Part shown: positions 26,375 through 34,386 of the stretch, piece after piece
Numbering within the stretch: position 1 is the first letter of the stretch
How the letters are laid out: each line of letters starts with the position of its first letter
Origin: JANYCO01 sp035535995
GTDB lineage: Bacteria; Bacteroidota; Bacteroidia; Cytophagales; Cytophagaceae
Assembly: GCA_035535995.1 (NCBI GenBank)
Contig: DATLOZ010000005.1
Location: 124,001 to 188,000 of the forward strand
Length of the DNA stretch: 64,000 bases
Reading direction: 5' to 3'
Notes under the pieces: generated by a model
The model's input: the letters and a program-made list of their open reading frames with translations, nothing else
Told to the model about the DNA's origin: nothing
The model's database searches: none
Position numbers and translations under genes: made by a program

Positions 26375-28801
26375 ATGTTGAAATACATTTTCAGATTCTT
26401 TGCAATAGTGTTTTTGCTCATCCACAGTTCTTCCACGCTACTGGCGCAGGAAGAGAGAAAAGTATCTCTTAGTGTATACGGCGGCGCAGCTTTCTTTCTA
26501 AAAAATAAGACAAACAACGCGGATCTTTCTACCCGCGTTCTCGGCGGGTTCAAGCCTACTCCTCTCGCCGGACTTGGCGTTTACTACAAGCTTTCCCAAA
26601 GATTTTATATTGGTGAAAATTACCTGTATCTCTTCAGTGCCAAAATTGATAACCGAAAATTATCTTCTCATACGTTTCGTACTACGCTCAAGTATTATAT
26701 TCTCGCAAATAAAAAACTGAATCCATATATCACCGGAAGCCTTAACGTAAATATGCTAACCTTAAAACGCTCCTATAGCGAGCGTGTGTACATTCCGGAC
26801 GCAGGAAGCAATGCCATAGGCGCAGGTATACAACTTGATTCCGTGCACTACCGTGAAAAATCTTTAAAACTTTCAAACCTCCCTGTGCTGGGTGGTAGTA
26901 TCGGCGCGGGTTTTGAATTCAGGATCAATAAACGGTTCAATGTTTTTGCTGAGTATAATCTTCATGCAAACCTCGGCAAGAAAAATGATCTGATCCAACA
27001 ATATTATTTTTCCAACCAATCGAATTTTATGTTTCAAACCGTTACGGCTGGTATAAACATAAAACTATTTAAACCGCAGAAACAATTGCTGGCTGTACTT
27101 ACGCCGGATAGCTGGCGCAATAGCAAACCGATCGATGTGAAAGGAACGATCATCTATAAGAACACTGCCAAACCTTATAATAAAGTATTGCCGGTAGAAA
27201 GAACCGATACGCTCGAAGCTGTGCAGGAAGTGGATCCTACCGATGAGACAGGATTGGTGTTCTTCAGCAGGGGAATTGAAATGGGGCATTATCAATTTAT
27301 GTTACCAAGAAAAAAACGCCGTATCATCCGCGCCGATCTTCAGATCCTTAACTACAACAAGATCGATATTGAAGACGAAGAAGTGGAACTTGAAATGGTG
27401 GAAGACGAAGTATCAGAAAATATTCTCAGTCGTGATGCCAACTTTGCGGTATTGCTACGCGAAGGTTTCCAGCATGAAGTGGAGTTGATGACTACAGCCG
27501 AAAATATCGGAGGTACTGTAGAACTGGCCGACACTACTTGCCGCGTACGCATCGTGCTCCGCGACCAATACGACAGCATCATTGCCTACCAGGATACACT
27601 TGAGAATAAAGCATTCAATTTTGTGGATGTAAAACCCGGCACATATAAAGTCACGTTCCAGCGACTAAATAATGAATGTACGCGCACGGAATTCCGCTAT
27701 GCATTCACAGGTGCCTTACCTTATATTACAAGCCAATCCAATACCGACTTGCCGGAAGATACTACTGCTTCGTATTCGATCCAGGGAAATGTACAGGTTT
27801 CACCAACGAAGAAAGAAGCGCCGAAAGGTACTACGTCCAAACTCATCGATCCTACAGGACGCGTGGAAAGCACGACCAGCCTAGGTGGGCCGAAGACAGA
27901 CTTTAACTATCGTAATCTTCCTTCTTCCGATTTTAGTGCCGTATATGAAGATCCTTCGGATAAAGCTTCTATGATGTACACCGTCAAAGACCGCAAAGCC
28001 AATGTTATTCGTGAAGTAAAACAGGGTCCGTCTAAAAAGGCAGCGAAAGGCCCAGTGATAGTAAAGGGAAAAGTAGAATTGCCTAATCCTGCGCAAGCTT
28101 CCACTGTTTCAGTATTACTGGTAGACTCCACCGGAAAGATCCGCCAGAAGGCACCACTGCAAGCGGATGGAAGCTTTAGCTTCAACGATCTTGCGAAAAA
28201 TAAATACAAGGTAGCTTATGAATCTACAGATCCTGCAGTGCGTGGAAAGTTGAATTATAATGTAACGGATAAATCGGTGAAATTAAATAAAATTGTATTG
28301 CCTGAATTGACCTCATACATCGAAGAAGCCGATACGATACACTTCTCCAAACAGCCGCTGCAAGCCAATGATAGTACAGGAAGAAAAGTAATCGTGCTCG
28401 AACCGGCTTCCAAAGAAAAACCTGTAACGAATAAAACGGGAACACCAATAGAGAAAAAGACACCGAGGAAAGAAGTACCAATCCGTTATCCATTCACCGA
28501 GTTTAAACCGAATACAACCTACAATGATCAAGGTTATGAAGTGAAGCCGGTCGGATATGGAGTACAGATCTCATCTTTCTTTATCAACTCCAACCTGGAA
28601 AAATTCTGCCAGCGCGTGAGAGCCAAAGGAGAGAAAAATATTTTTATCCAGGTGATCTACAAAGATAAAAACAACCCAGCCGCCGGCCTTATCTACCGCG
28701 TGATCTTAGGCGCTGACGAAGACAAAGAAAAAATGCTTAAACGTGTGCCGGCTTATATGGACAAAGGATATGACGCGGTATTGAGGAAACATCTTAATTA
28801 G
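26375..28801 (+). CDS. Outer-membrane barrel protein with SPOR-like C-terminus
   Basis: This 808-residue protein has a signal peptide ending LLAQ (about residue 25). An outer-membrane beta-barrel-like domain (about 30-230) includes VSLSVYGGAAFFLK and GSIGAGFEFRINKRFNVFAEYNL. Carboxypeptidase-regulatory-like beta-sandwich segments follow (about 360-450 and 560-660; KGKVELPNPAQASTVSVLLV, DGSFSFNDL). The C-terminal domain of about 75 residues (YGVQISSFFINSNLEKFC...YRVILGADEDKEKMLKRV) is SPOR-like, suggesting peptidoglycan binding. The combination suggests an envelope protein joining outer membrane and wall. Its stop codon TAG takes its final G from the first base of the adjacent inverted-repeat element. 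Confidence 0.8.
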   Translation: MLKYIFRFFAIVFLLIHSSSTLLAQEERKVSLSVYGGAAFFLKNKTNNADLSTRVLGGFKPTPLAGLGVYYKLSQRFYIGENYLYLFSAKIDNRKLSSHTFRTTLKYYILANKKLNPYITGSLNVNMLTLKRSYSERVYIPDAGSNAIGAGIQLDSVHYREKSLKLSNLPVLGGSIGAGFEFRINKRFNVFAEYNLHANLGKKNDLIQQYYFSNQSNFMFQTVTAGINIKLFKPQKQLLAVLTPDSWRNSKPIDVKGTIIYKNTAKPYNKVLPVERTDTLEAVQEVDPTDETGLVFFSRGIEMGHYQFMLPRKKRRIIRADLQILNYNKIDIEDEEVELEMVEDEVSENILSRDANFAVLLREGFQHEVELMTTAENIGGTVELADTTCRVRIVLRDQYDSIIAYQDTLENKAFNFVDVKPGTYKVTFQRLNNECTRTEFRYAFTGALPYITSQSNTDLPEDTTASYSIQGNVQVSPTKKEAPKGTTSKLIDPTGRVESTTSLGGPKTDFNYRNLPSSDFSAVYEDPSDKASMMYTVKDRKANVIREVKQGPSKKAAKGPVIVKGKVELPNPAQASTVSVLLVDSTGKIRQKAPLQADGSFSFNDLAKNKYKVAYESTDPAVRGKLNYNVTDKSVKLNKIVLPELTSYIEEADTIHFSKQPLQANDSTGRKVIVLEPASKEKPVTNKTGTPIEKKTPRKEVPIRYPFTEFKPNTTYNDQGYEVKPVGYGVQISSFFINSNLEKFCQRVRAKGEKNIFIQVIYKDKNNPAAGLIYRVILGADEDKEKMLKRVPAYMDKGYDAVLRKHLN

Positions 28802-28874
28802 TCTGAACCTTGATTCTCTGGATTAGAAGATTTACTTGATTTTTATTTCCATGATTTATGTCTTTAGTCCACTA

Positions 28875-29056
28875 GTCCGCTCAGAATGTGAGCGCAAAGT
28901 TTATACTGCCATTGCAGGGGCTCTCAGCAGACTGGAAAGATTTAGTTATTGAATATTTAGAATGGTTAAATAAAAAGGAAGTCTCTATTCAAGAATTGAA
29001 TAGTGACTTCCTTTTTTATATCTTATTGACCATTTGCAGGAGACTCTAAGCAGATA
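28875..29056. repeat. Divergent double-hairpin unit nested inside the inverted-repeat element
   Basis: It begins GTCCGCTCAGA, has an internal GCAGGGGCTCTCAGCAGAC, and ends GCAGGAGACTCTAAGCAGAT, all recognisable variants of the arms of the elements at 11404 and 49153. The middle differs and contains a separate strong stem. Confidence 0.6.
28972..29017. terminator. Strong stem with T-tract, possible bidirectional terminator
   Basis: AAAAAGGAAGTC (28972-28983) pairs with GACTTCCTTTTT (29005-29016). After one T/T mismatch, CTATTCA pairs with TGAATAG. Both flanks supply A or T runs, so it could terminate both the barrel/SPOR gene and the convergent menB. Confidence 0.65.
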
Positions 29057-29125
29057 AAGAAAATCCAATCATGGAAATAAAAATCAAGGAAATCTTCTAA
29101 TCCAGAGAATTAAGGTTCAAACAAA

Positions 29126-29950
29126 TTATGGCAGGCGCGGGAACTTTGAAAAATCCGGCTCTCTCTTTTCTATAAAAGCATTCTTACCTTCTTTTCCTTC
29201 TTCCGTCAAATAGTAAAGCAGTGTAGCATTGCCTGCCAATTCCTGGATTCCTGCCTGGCCATCAAGCTCAGCATTGAAGCTGGATTTCAGCATACGTAGA
29301 GCGATCGGGCTTTTCTTAAGAATTTTTTTGCACCAGGCGATAGTCTCGTCTTCAAGTTGCTCGAGTGGTACTACTTTATTTACAAGTCCCATATTCAGGG
29401 CATCTTCAGCATTGTATTGATCGCATAGGTACCAGATCTCTCTTGCTTTTTTCTGGCCTACAACCCGCGCTAAATAAGAAGCACCGAAACCTCCATCAAA
29501 GCTTCCTACGATCGGACCTGTTTGTCCGAAACGCGCATTCTCCGCTGCAATGGTAAGATCGCATACTACGTGCAGCACATGTCCTCCGCCAATAGCCCAG
29601 CCTGCCACCATGGCGATCACTGGTTTTGGAATGGAGCGGATTTGTTTTTGGAAATCCAATACATTCAGTCTTGGTACCATGTCTTTTCCAACATATCCTC
29701 CGTGGCCGCGTATGCTCTGGTCGCCTCCGCTGCAAAAAGCTTTGCCGCCTTCGCCAGTAAGGATGATCACTCCGACACTTTGATCCTGGCGCGCATGTTC
29801 GATCGCCTCGCTCATCTCTTGTACTGTCAGCGGTGTAAACGCATTATGCTTCTGCGGACGGTTGATGCTGATCTTGGCGATACCTTCGAAATGCGAATAG
29901 ATGATGTCTTCGTAAGGCTTAACTACTTTCCAGGGATATTTACTTTGCAT
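29126..29950 (-). CDS. menB: 1,4-dihydroxy-2-naphthoyl-CoA synthase
   Basis: This 274-residue crotonase-fold enzyme of menaquinone synthesis closes the naphthoate ring of o-succinylbenzoyl-CoA. It has the crotonase opening IAKISINRPQKHNAFTP, SGGDQSIRGHGGYVG, AGWAIGGGHVLHVVCDLTIAAENARFGQTGP, and the MenB-specific GSFDGGFGASYLARVVGQKKAREIWYLC. It also has the C-terminal REPDFSKFPRLP typical of MenB. Same strand and order as folC and menD; the repeat-containing gap to menD is 110 bases. Confidence 0.96.
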   Translation of the reverse strand: MQSKYPWKVVKPYEDIIYSHFEGIAKISINRPQKHNAFTPLTVQEMSEAIEHARQDQSVGVIILTGEGGKAFCSGGDQSIRGHGGYVGKDMVPRLNVLDFQKQIRSIPKPVIAMVAGWAIGGGHVLHVVCDLTIAAENARFGQTGPIVGSFDGGFGASYLARVVGQKKAREIWYLCDQYNAEDALNMGLVNKVVPLEQLEDETIAWCKKILKKSPIALRMLKSSFNAELDGQAGIQELAGNATLLYYLTEEGKEGKNAFIEKREPDFSKFPRLP

Positions 29951-29996
29951 GATGTATTTGGCTTTTTCTTTTAGCGGATTAAAATTACGAAAAAAT

Positions 29997-30084
29997 CATG
30001 AATTATGAATGTTGAATTATTTAGTTAAAAGTAATTATTAATAAACCATTCATCCATAACTCATAACTCGACATTCATAATTTT
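29997..30084. repeat. TCATAACTCATAATTCAACATTCATAA family repeat extending into menD
   Basis: ATGAATTATGAATGTTGAATTA (positions 29998-30019) faces a second arm CCATAACTCATAACTCGACATTCATAA ending at about 30081. The second arm covers the last codons and stop of menD. Confidence 0.75.
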
Positions 30085-31725
30085 TACATATTCTTTCAAC
30101 TTCTTCCAAATCTGTGTATTCATTGGCCCATTCGTTTCTACTTCCAGCACTTTTGATTTTCCTTTTAGAGTAAAAAAATCTTTCAGTGCATGATCAAAAT
30201 TCTCACGTTCTTTTACAAGTGTATAATCGAGATCAAAATCCTTTAATGTATTTTCTGCGGTGAGCATTTGTCTTGTTACGAAGTACTCCTCTCCTTCCGG
30301 TTGCGAAGCAGGGCCGTCGATCATGCGGAAGATGCCGCCTCCGTGGTTGTTGAGGATCACGATGCGAAGGTTGGAAGGAAGATAATTATTCCAGAAAGCA
30401 TTCCGGTCGTAAAGAAAAGACATATCACCGGTGAGCACGGTCACGAGTTTATCAGTAGCAAGAGCAGTGCCGTATGCCGTACTGATCACCCCGTCGATCC
30501 CGCTGGTACCGCGGTTGGCGATGATCTCTACATTCTTTTGTAATATTCCGATCGTATTCGCATAACGTACCGGCATGCTGTTGGCAAGGTGTAGCAAGGA
30601 GTTTGAAGGAAGTGCGGTCAATACTTTATAAACCGCTTCCAATTCAGAGAAAGTTTTTTCTTCTGAAAGAAATTTAGCCACTGCCGGAGAGAAAGCCCGG
30701 TCAAGCGCTTGCCAGCTTTTTTGATAGGCCGGAGAAGCTATTTTTCTCTTTCCCATTTCTTCGAAGAAATAAATAGGAGAAACAGGAATAGATCTGGTCA
30801 AACTTTGAAACGTATCTGCCACTGCCCCCGCTTCCTGTAGATGCCAATGTGCACGGGGCTTGTGGGTGCGAAGGAATCCTTTTAGACTTTTTGAGATCAC
30901 AGAATTTCCAAACGTGATCAGCAGATCGGGTTGCAAATTACTGGTGGCAGCATTCAAATACAGATCATGATGACAAATGCTTCCCTCAAAAGAATGATTA
31001 GAAATGAGATCGGTGATCATTGGAATTTCCAGTTTGCTCAAAAGAGAAGTGAGTTTCTCTTCTGCATCCGACTGGCCTGCTACAACGAGGATCTTCTTGT
31101 ATTGCTTTGTCTCCTGGGAAAGAATATCCCATTGTGCATCACTCAGACTATGTTTAGTAGTTAAAGGCTCTATGATTTTGCAATCGGAGAAAACAATTTC
31201 TCCTTTTGGATAAAAAGGTTCCCGCAGAGGAATATTGATATGCACAGGCCCTTTCGGAAATTGTGCTGCAAGATTGATCGCTTCGTTTACAATACGCTCT
31301 ACCTGCCAGGCAGCGTCAGGATGTTGTGTTTCTACAGGTAATGTAAAACTTCCTTTTACATGATCTCCATAGATCTCCTGCTGGCGGATCGTCTGTCCAT
31401 CAAGCTGGTCAATCCATTCAGGGGGACGGTCTGCGGTGAGGATCAGTAAAGGAATCTGCTGGAAATATGCTTCCGCCACCGCTGGAGCATAGTTGTATGC
31501 CGCAGAGCCAGAAGTACAGATCAATATTGTCGGTAATTTGGTCATGCGGCTCAAGCCCAAGGCGGTAAAGGCCGCCGAGCGCTCGTCGGGGATAATATAT
31601 TTTTTTATCTTTTCATGTCTTGCAAAAGAAACCGTCAGCGGCGCACAACGCGAACCCGGACTCAGCACAGCGTGCTGTATTCCTTTTAATGCACAAATTT
31701 GAGCAATGTTGTAGATGGCTTGCAT
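30061..31725 (-). CDS. menD: SEPHCHC synthase (MenD)
   Basis: The enzyme joins isochorismate and 2-oxoglutarate in menaquinone synthesis using thiamine diphosphate and Mg. The ATG at 31725 gives 554 residues, close to the E. coli length; a GTG six codons upstream lies inside a repeat element and is rejected. N-terminal HAVLSPGSRCAPLTVSFARH, the cofactor glutamate region TCTSGSAAYNYAPAVAEAYF, and the diphosphate/Mg motif GDMSFLYDRNAFWNNYLP are all present. The last six residues (IMNVEL) and the stop are written by an interspersed palindromic repeat, so the native C-terminus has probably been replaced. The region upstream of the start is entirely a repeat element. Confidence 0.95.
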   Translation of the reverse strand: MQAIYNIAQICALKGIQHAVLSPGSRCAPLTVSFARHEKIKKYIIPDERSAAFTALGLSRMTKLPTILICTSGSAAYNYAPAVAEAYFQQIPLLILTADRPPEWIDQLDGQTIRQQEIYGDHVKGSFTLPVETQHPDAAWQVERIVNEAINLAAQFPKGPVHINIPLREPFYPKGEIVFSDCKIIEPLTTKHSLSDAQWDILSQETKQYKKILVVAGQSDAEEKLTSLLSKLEIPMITDLISNHSFEGSICHHDLYLNAATSNLQPDLLITFGNSVISKSLKGFLRTHKPRAHWHLQEAGAVADTFQSLTRSIPVSPIYFFEEMGKRKIASPAYQKSWQALDRAFSPAVAKFLSEEKTFSELEAVYKVLTALPSNSLLHLANSMPVRYANTIGILQKNVEIIANRGTSGIDGVISTAYGTALATDKLVTVLTGDMSFLYDRNAFWNNYLPSNLRIVILNNHGGGIFRMIDGPASQPEGEEYFVTRQMLTAENTLKDFDLDYTLVKERENFDHALKDFFTLKGKSKVLEVETNGPMNTQIWKKLKEYVKIMNVEL

Positions 31726-32038
31726 GTCTGAACCTTGATTCACAGGATTAGAAGATTTACATGATTTTTATTTTCAGGATTTGTTTCCTTTTTTCATTTA
31801 GGAGGAGTTTGTATAGCGTTAGCATTATCTCCTATTATTATAAGAATTTTAAAATAGGTCTTTCTATTTACACTTTTTTAGAAATTGTTCTGAATTTCTA
31901 ATTATCTATTTAACTGGCGGATCCTTCCTGTATGACAACTTTTAAATTTCGTTTGAACTTCATTTCAAATCAAAAGATTTCCGAATCTTAAAATTAAAAT
32001 CATGTAAATCTTCTAATCCTGTGAATCAAGGTTCAGAC
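31726..32038. repeat. 313-bp inverted-repeat element (MITE-like), copy 2
   Basis: The termini GTCTGAACCTTGATTCACAGG... and ...CCTGTGAATCAAGGTTCAGAC are almost perfect inverted repeats of about 40 bases (GATTAGAAGATTTACATGATTTT continues the left arm). The element starts at the base next to the menD start codon and ends three bases from the folC stop codon. The interior is AT-rich with no frame. Any menD-specific promoter must therefore lie in the element, or menD depends on read-through from folC. Confidence 0.85.
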
Positions 32039-32041
32039 AAT

Positions 32042-33316
32042 TTAAATGACTTCCGCTACCACAAACGTGCTTCCTCCTACAAAGATCAGATCTTCTGGGG
32101 TAGCTTTGAGTTTAGCTTTTTGTAATGCCTCCTGTATCGTAGGTACAGTCTCGCCTTTCAATCCTGCCGCAGTTGCTTTTTCGTAAAGCAGTTCTACCGG
32201 CAGTGCACGTGGCAAAGATGGCATGGAGAAAAAGTACCAGGCATTTTTTGGCAATAAAGTCAGGATCGTTTCTACGTCCTTGTCTTTTACCATTCCTAAT
32301 ACTATATAAAGCTCGCGATAGGATAAAGTTTTAAGTTGTTCTACTACATATCTTATTCCGGCTTCGTTGTGTGCTGTATCGCAAAGAATGCGCGGTGATT
32401 GCTGGAGAAAATACCAGCGACCCTTGAGACCTGTGATCGTCACTACTCCTTCCAATCCCTTGCGGATAGCTTCTTCGCTGAGCTTCCAGCCTTTCTGATT
32501 CAACAGCTCGAATACGGTTAAAACGCCCTTGATATTTTTTTCCTGGTAAAACCCACCTAGTCCACATACCAGATCTTTGTAGTATGTTGGAATGTCTACG
32601 GTCATGATCCCATTTGAAAAACGAACGTTTTCAATTTTGAAAAATTTTTCGGCAAAATAAAGCGGTGCTTCTAGTTCGGCAGCTTTATTTTTGAATATAG
32701 CTCTGGTGTTATCTTGTTTCTCACCAATCACCACAGGAGTATTGGCTTTGATGATCCCGGCTTTTTCCCCGGCAATCGTTTCCAGCGTATCGCCCAGGTA
32801 TTGCATATGATCATAGCTGATATTGGTGATGAGCGAAACTTCCGGTTGGATGATGTTGGTGGAATCCAGTCGTCCGCCCATGCCTGTTTCGATCACAGCG
32901 ATATCTACTTTTTCTTCTGCAAAAAAATAGAACGCCATCAGCGTAGTAATCTCAAAAAAGGAAGCGTGAAAAGATTTGAAATAATCCAGGTGCTCGTTTA
33001 CAAAACGGCTGATCTTTTCCTGCGAAATTTCTACGCCGTTGATGCGGATTCTTTCTGTAAATTCTTTAAGATGAGGAGACGTATATAAACCTGTCTTATA
33101 CCCTGCTGATTGCAGCACCGACGCGATCATATGCGAACTGCTGCCTTTGCCGTTGGTACCGGCAACATGGATTGTAGGAAATTTTTTGTGAGGATCTCCA
33201 AAATAAGCGCAGAGCGTTTCAATCCTTTCCAATCCTGGATGATAAGCTGCTCCACCTGTTTTTTCAAACATTGGAAAGCTACTGTAGAGAAAATCGATTA
33301 CTTGCTTGTATTCCAT
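32042..33316 (-). CDS. folC: Dihydrofolate synthase / folylpolyglutamate synthase
   Basis: This 424-residue Mur-ligase-family enzyme adds glutamate to dihydropteroate and folates. The ATP P-loop is HVAGTNGKGSSSHMIASVL (about residues 50-68). Also present are the folate-binding TSPHLKEFTERIRING, the ETGMGGRLDSTN motif, ITNISYDHMQYLGDTLETIAGEKAGIIK and, in the C-terminal domain, DTAHNEAGIRYV. MetE uses polyglutamylated folate, which is a metabolic link within the window. A small perfect hairpin (33321-33339) lies just before the start. menD and menB follow on the same strand. Confidence 0.96.
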   Translation of the reverse strand: MEYKQVIDFLYSSFPMFEKTGGAAYHPGLERIETLCAYFGDPHKKFPTIHVAGTNGKGSSSHMIASVLQSAGYKTGLYTSPHLKEFTERIRINGVEISQEKISRFVNEHLDYFKSFHASFFEITTLMAFYFFAEEKVDIAVIETGMGGRLDSTNIIQPEVSLITNISYDHMQYLGDTLETIAGEKAGIIKANTPVVIGEKQDNTRAIFKNKAAELEAPLYFAEKFFKIENVRFSNGIMTVDIPTYYKDLVCGLGGFYQEKNIKGVLTVFELLNQKGWKLSEEAIRKGLEGVVTITGLKGRWYFLQQSPRILCDTAHNEAGIRYVVEQLKTLSYRELYIVLGMVKDKDVETILTLLPKNAWYFFSMPSLPRALPVELLYEKATAAGLKGETVPTIQEALQKAKLKATPEDLIFVGGSTFVVAEVI

Positions 33317-33320
33317 GAAA

Positions 33321-33339
33321 ACCTTCGGATTGCGAAGGT
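33321..33339 (-). promoter_or_regulatory. Short hairpin just upstream of the folC start
   Basis: ACCTTCG and CGAAGGT (7 bp, loop GATTG) end four bases before the ATG of folC on the minus strand, so it would place a stem over the ribosome-binding zone. The role is inferred. Confidence 0.4.
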
Positions 33340-33343
33340 AAAG

Positions 33344-33399
33344 AAAACCTCCAAGGATTTATAGAATTTAACTTGCTATTAATAATCCCTGGAGGTTTT
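33344..33399 (-). terminator. Second hairpin between the 50-residue gene and folC
   Basis: AAAACCTCCAAGGATT (33344-33359) pairs with AATCCCTGGAGGTTTT (33384-33399), with one mismatch over 16 bp and a 24-base loop. It has T/A ends on both strands and stands upstream of folC and downstream of the small gene, so it could insulate folC. Confidence 0.5.
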
Positions 33400-33413
33400 G
33401 GTCTAAAAATGAA

Positions 33414-33444
33414 GACAAAAAAAATCCCGATTTTTCATCGGGAC
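33414..33444 (-). terminator. Intrinsic terminator of the small secreted protein gene
   Basis: On the minus strand CCCGAT-GAAAA-ATCGGG is followed by a run of eight T, starting six bases after the stop codon at 33450. Confidence 0.85.
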
Positions 33445-33449
33445 CTTTC

Positions 33450-33602
33450 TTAATGTTGGAAGTTATACATATATTTTGATTTCTTCTGCTTTGCCTTTTT
33501 GTGGCTTGGGTGTTTACCACCACCTTTGGAAGTTTCTACTGATGCGAAAGAAGACCCTGCTACCATCGCTACCATCAATACTGCTACAAAATACTTTTTC
33601 AT
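33450..33602 (-). CDS. Small exported Lys/His-rich protein (50 residues)
   Basis: The ATG at 33602 opens a 50-residue frame: a signal peptide (MKKYFVAVLMVAMVAGSSFA), then a short mature tail rich in Lys, His and Gly (TSKGGGKHPSHKKAKQKKSK), ending YMYNFQH. A good terminator follows immediately. This and the convincing signal peptide make it a likely real gene despite its size. It resembles in composition the 46-residue lipoprotein at 36867-37007. Function is unknown; binding of anions, peptidoglycan or metal is speculation. Confidence 0.7.
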   Translation of the reverse strand: MKKYFVAVLMVAMVAGSSFASVETSKGGGKHPSHKKAKQKKSKYMYNFQH

Positions 33603-33726
33603 ATGTCTATACTTTAGTTTAACCTTAAAACTGTGTTGTTCGATTATTTAATTCTTCATAAATATTGTAAAAATATTCCTAAATTCATAACTCATTAAGG
33701 ATTATTTTTATAAAAAATTTGACAAG

Positions 33727-34386
33727 GTGTACTTTAATAACTTAGAATACTTATTATCAGTCTTTTATCCAAATCTTACCTGGGTTCGCAAAACCGGTGA
33801 AAAAGTGATTTACCTCACTTTTGACGACGGTCCGATCCCTGAGGTTACGGATTATGTGCTGGAGGAATTGGAGAAATATTCGGCTAAAGCTACCTTTTTT
33901 TGCGTGGGCGATAACGTAAGCAAAAATCCCGGGGTTTTGCAGAATATCATTCATAAAGGTCATAAGGTAGGCAATCATACTTTCAATCATCTGAACGGAT
34001 GGAAAAATGAGCATGATCATTATCTCGAGAACGTGGCGAAGGGTGATGCTATTTTATCGCAGGCCACTGCTCATGGGCATGAGCACTGCTATATCAGCGC
34101 TGCCACAGGAAAAAAACTTTACCGTCCTCCTTACGGAAAAATAACAAAATCACAGATCAAGACTTTGCTGCCACATTACGAGATCATAATGTGGGATGTG
34201 CTCACAGGTGATTTTGATAAAAAACTTTCTCCGGAAAAATGTTTGCATAAAGCGATCAAATATACTGGTAAAGGATCGATCGTGATTTTTCACGACAGCG
34301 TGAAAGCCTTGCCAAATCTGCAATACGCGCTTCCTCGTTTCCTGAAACATTTTACGGAGGCGGGTTACCGTTTTGAAAGTTTATGA
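33727..34386 (+). CDS. Polysaccharide deacetylase (NodB-type, CE4)
   Basis: The frame of 219 residues starts at GTG 33727; no in-frame ATG gives a complete domain. Conserved CE4 motifs are all seen: TFDDGP (motif 1, catalytic base Asp and metal Asp), GNHTFNHL (motif 2, metal His pair), RPPYGK (motif 3), WDVLTGDFD (motif 4) and VIFHDS (motif 5, catalytic His). It has no signal peptide, unlike exported CE4 enzymes. It overlaps the next gene by ATGA, so the two are translationally coupled. A role in deacetylating an N-acetylated glycan made by the GT2 partner is inferred. Confidence 0.92.
   Translation: MYFNNLEYLLSVFYPNLTWVRKTGEKVIYLTFDDGPIPEVTDYVLEELEKYSAKATFFCVGDNVSKNPGVLQNIIHKGHKVGNHTFNHLNGWKNEHDHYLENVAKGDAILSQATAHGHEHCYISAATGKKLYRPPYGKITKSQIKTLLPHYEIIMWDVLTGDFDKKLSPEKCLHKAIKYTGKGSIVIFHDSVKALPNLQYALPRFLKHFTEAGYRFESL

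Larger units (their letters stand above)
28801..29122. repeat. About 320-bp inverted-repeat element (MITE-like), copy 1
   Basis: The ends GTCTGAACCTTGATTCTCTGG... (from 28801) and the complementary ...AATTAAGGTTCAAAC (to 29122) form a long imperfect terminal inverted repeat of about 50 bases. The same termini bound the element at 31726-32038. The interior of this copy carries a divergent double-hairpin unit (28875-29056) and a terminator-like stem. It fills the whole gap between the stop of the barrel/SPOR gene and the stop of menB. Confidence 0.8.

Noticed and set aside
31726..31743. GTG start for menD inside the repeat element
   Set aside because: The six added residues come from the repeat terminus, and the ATG at 31725 matches the family length.
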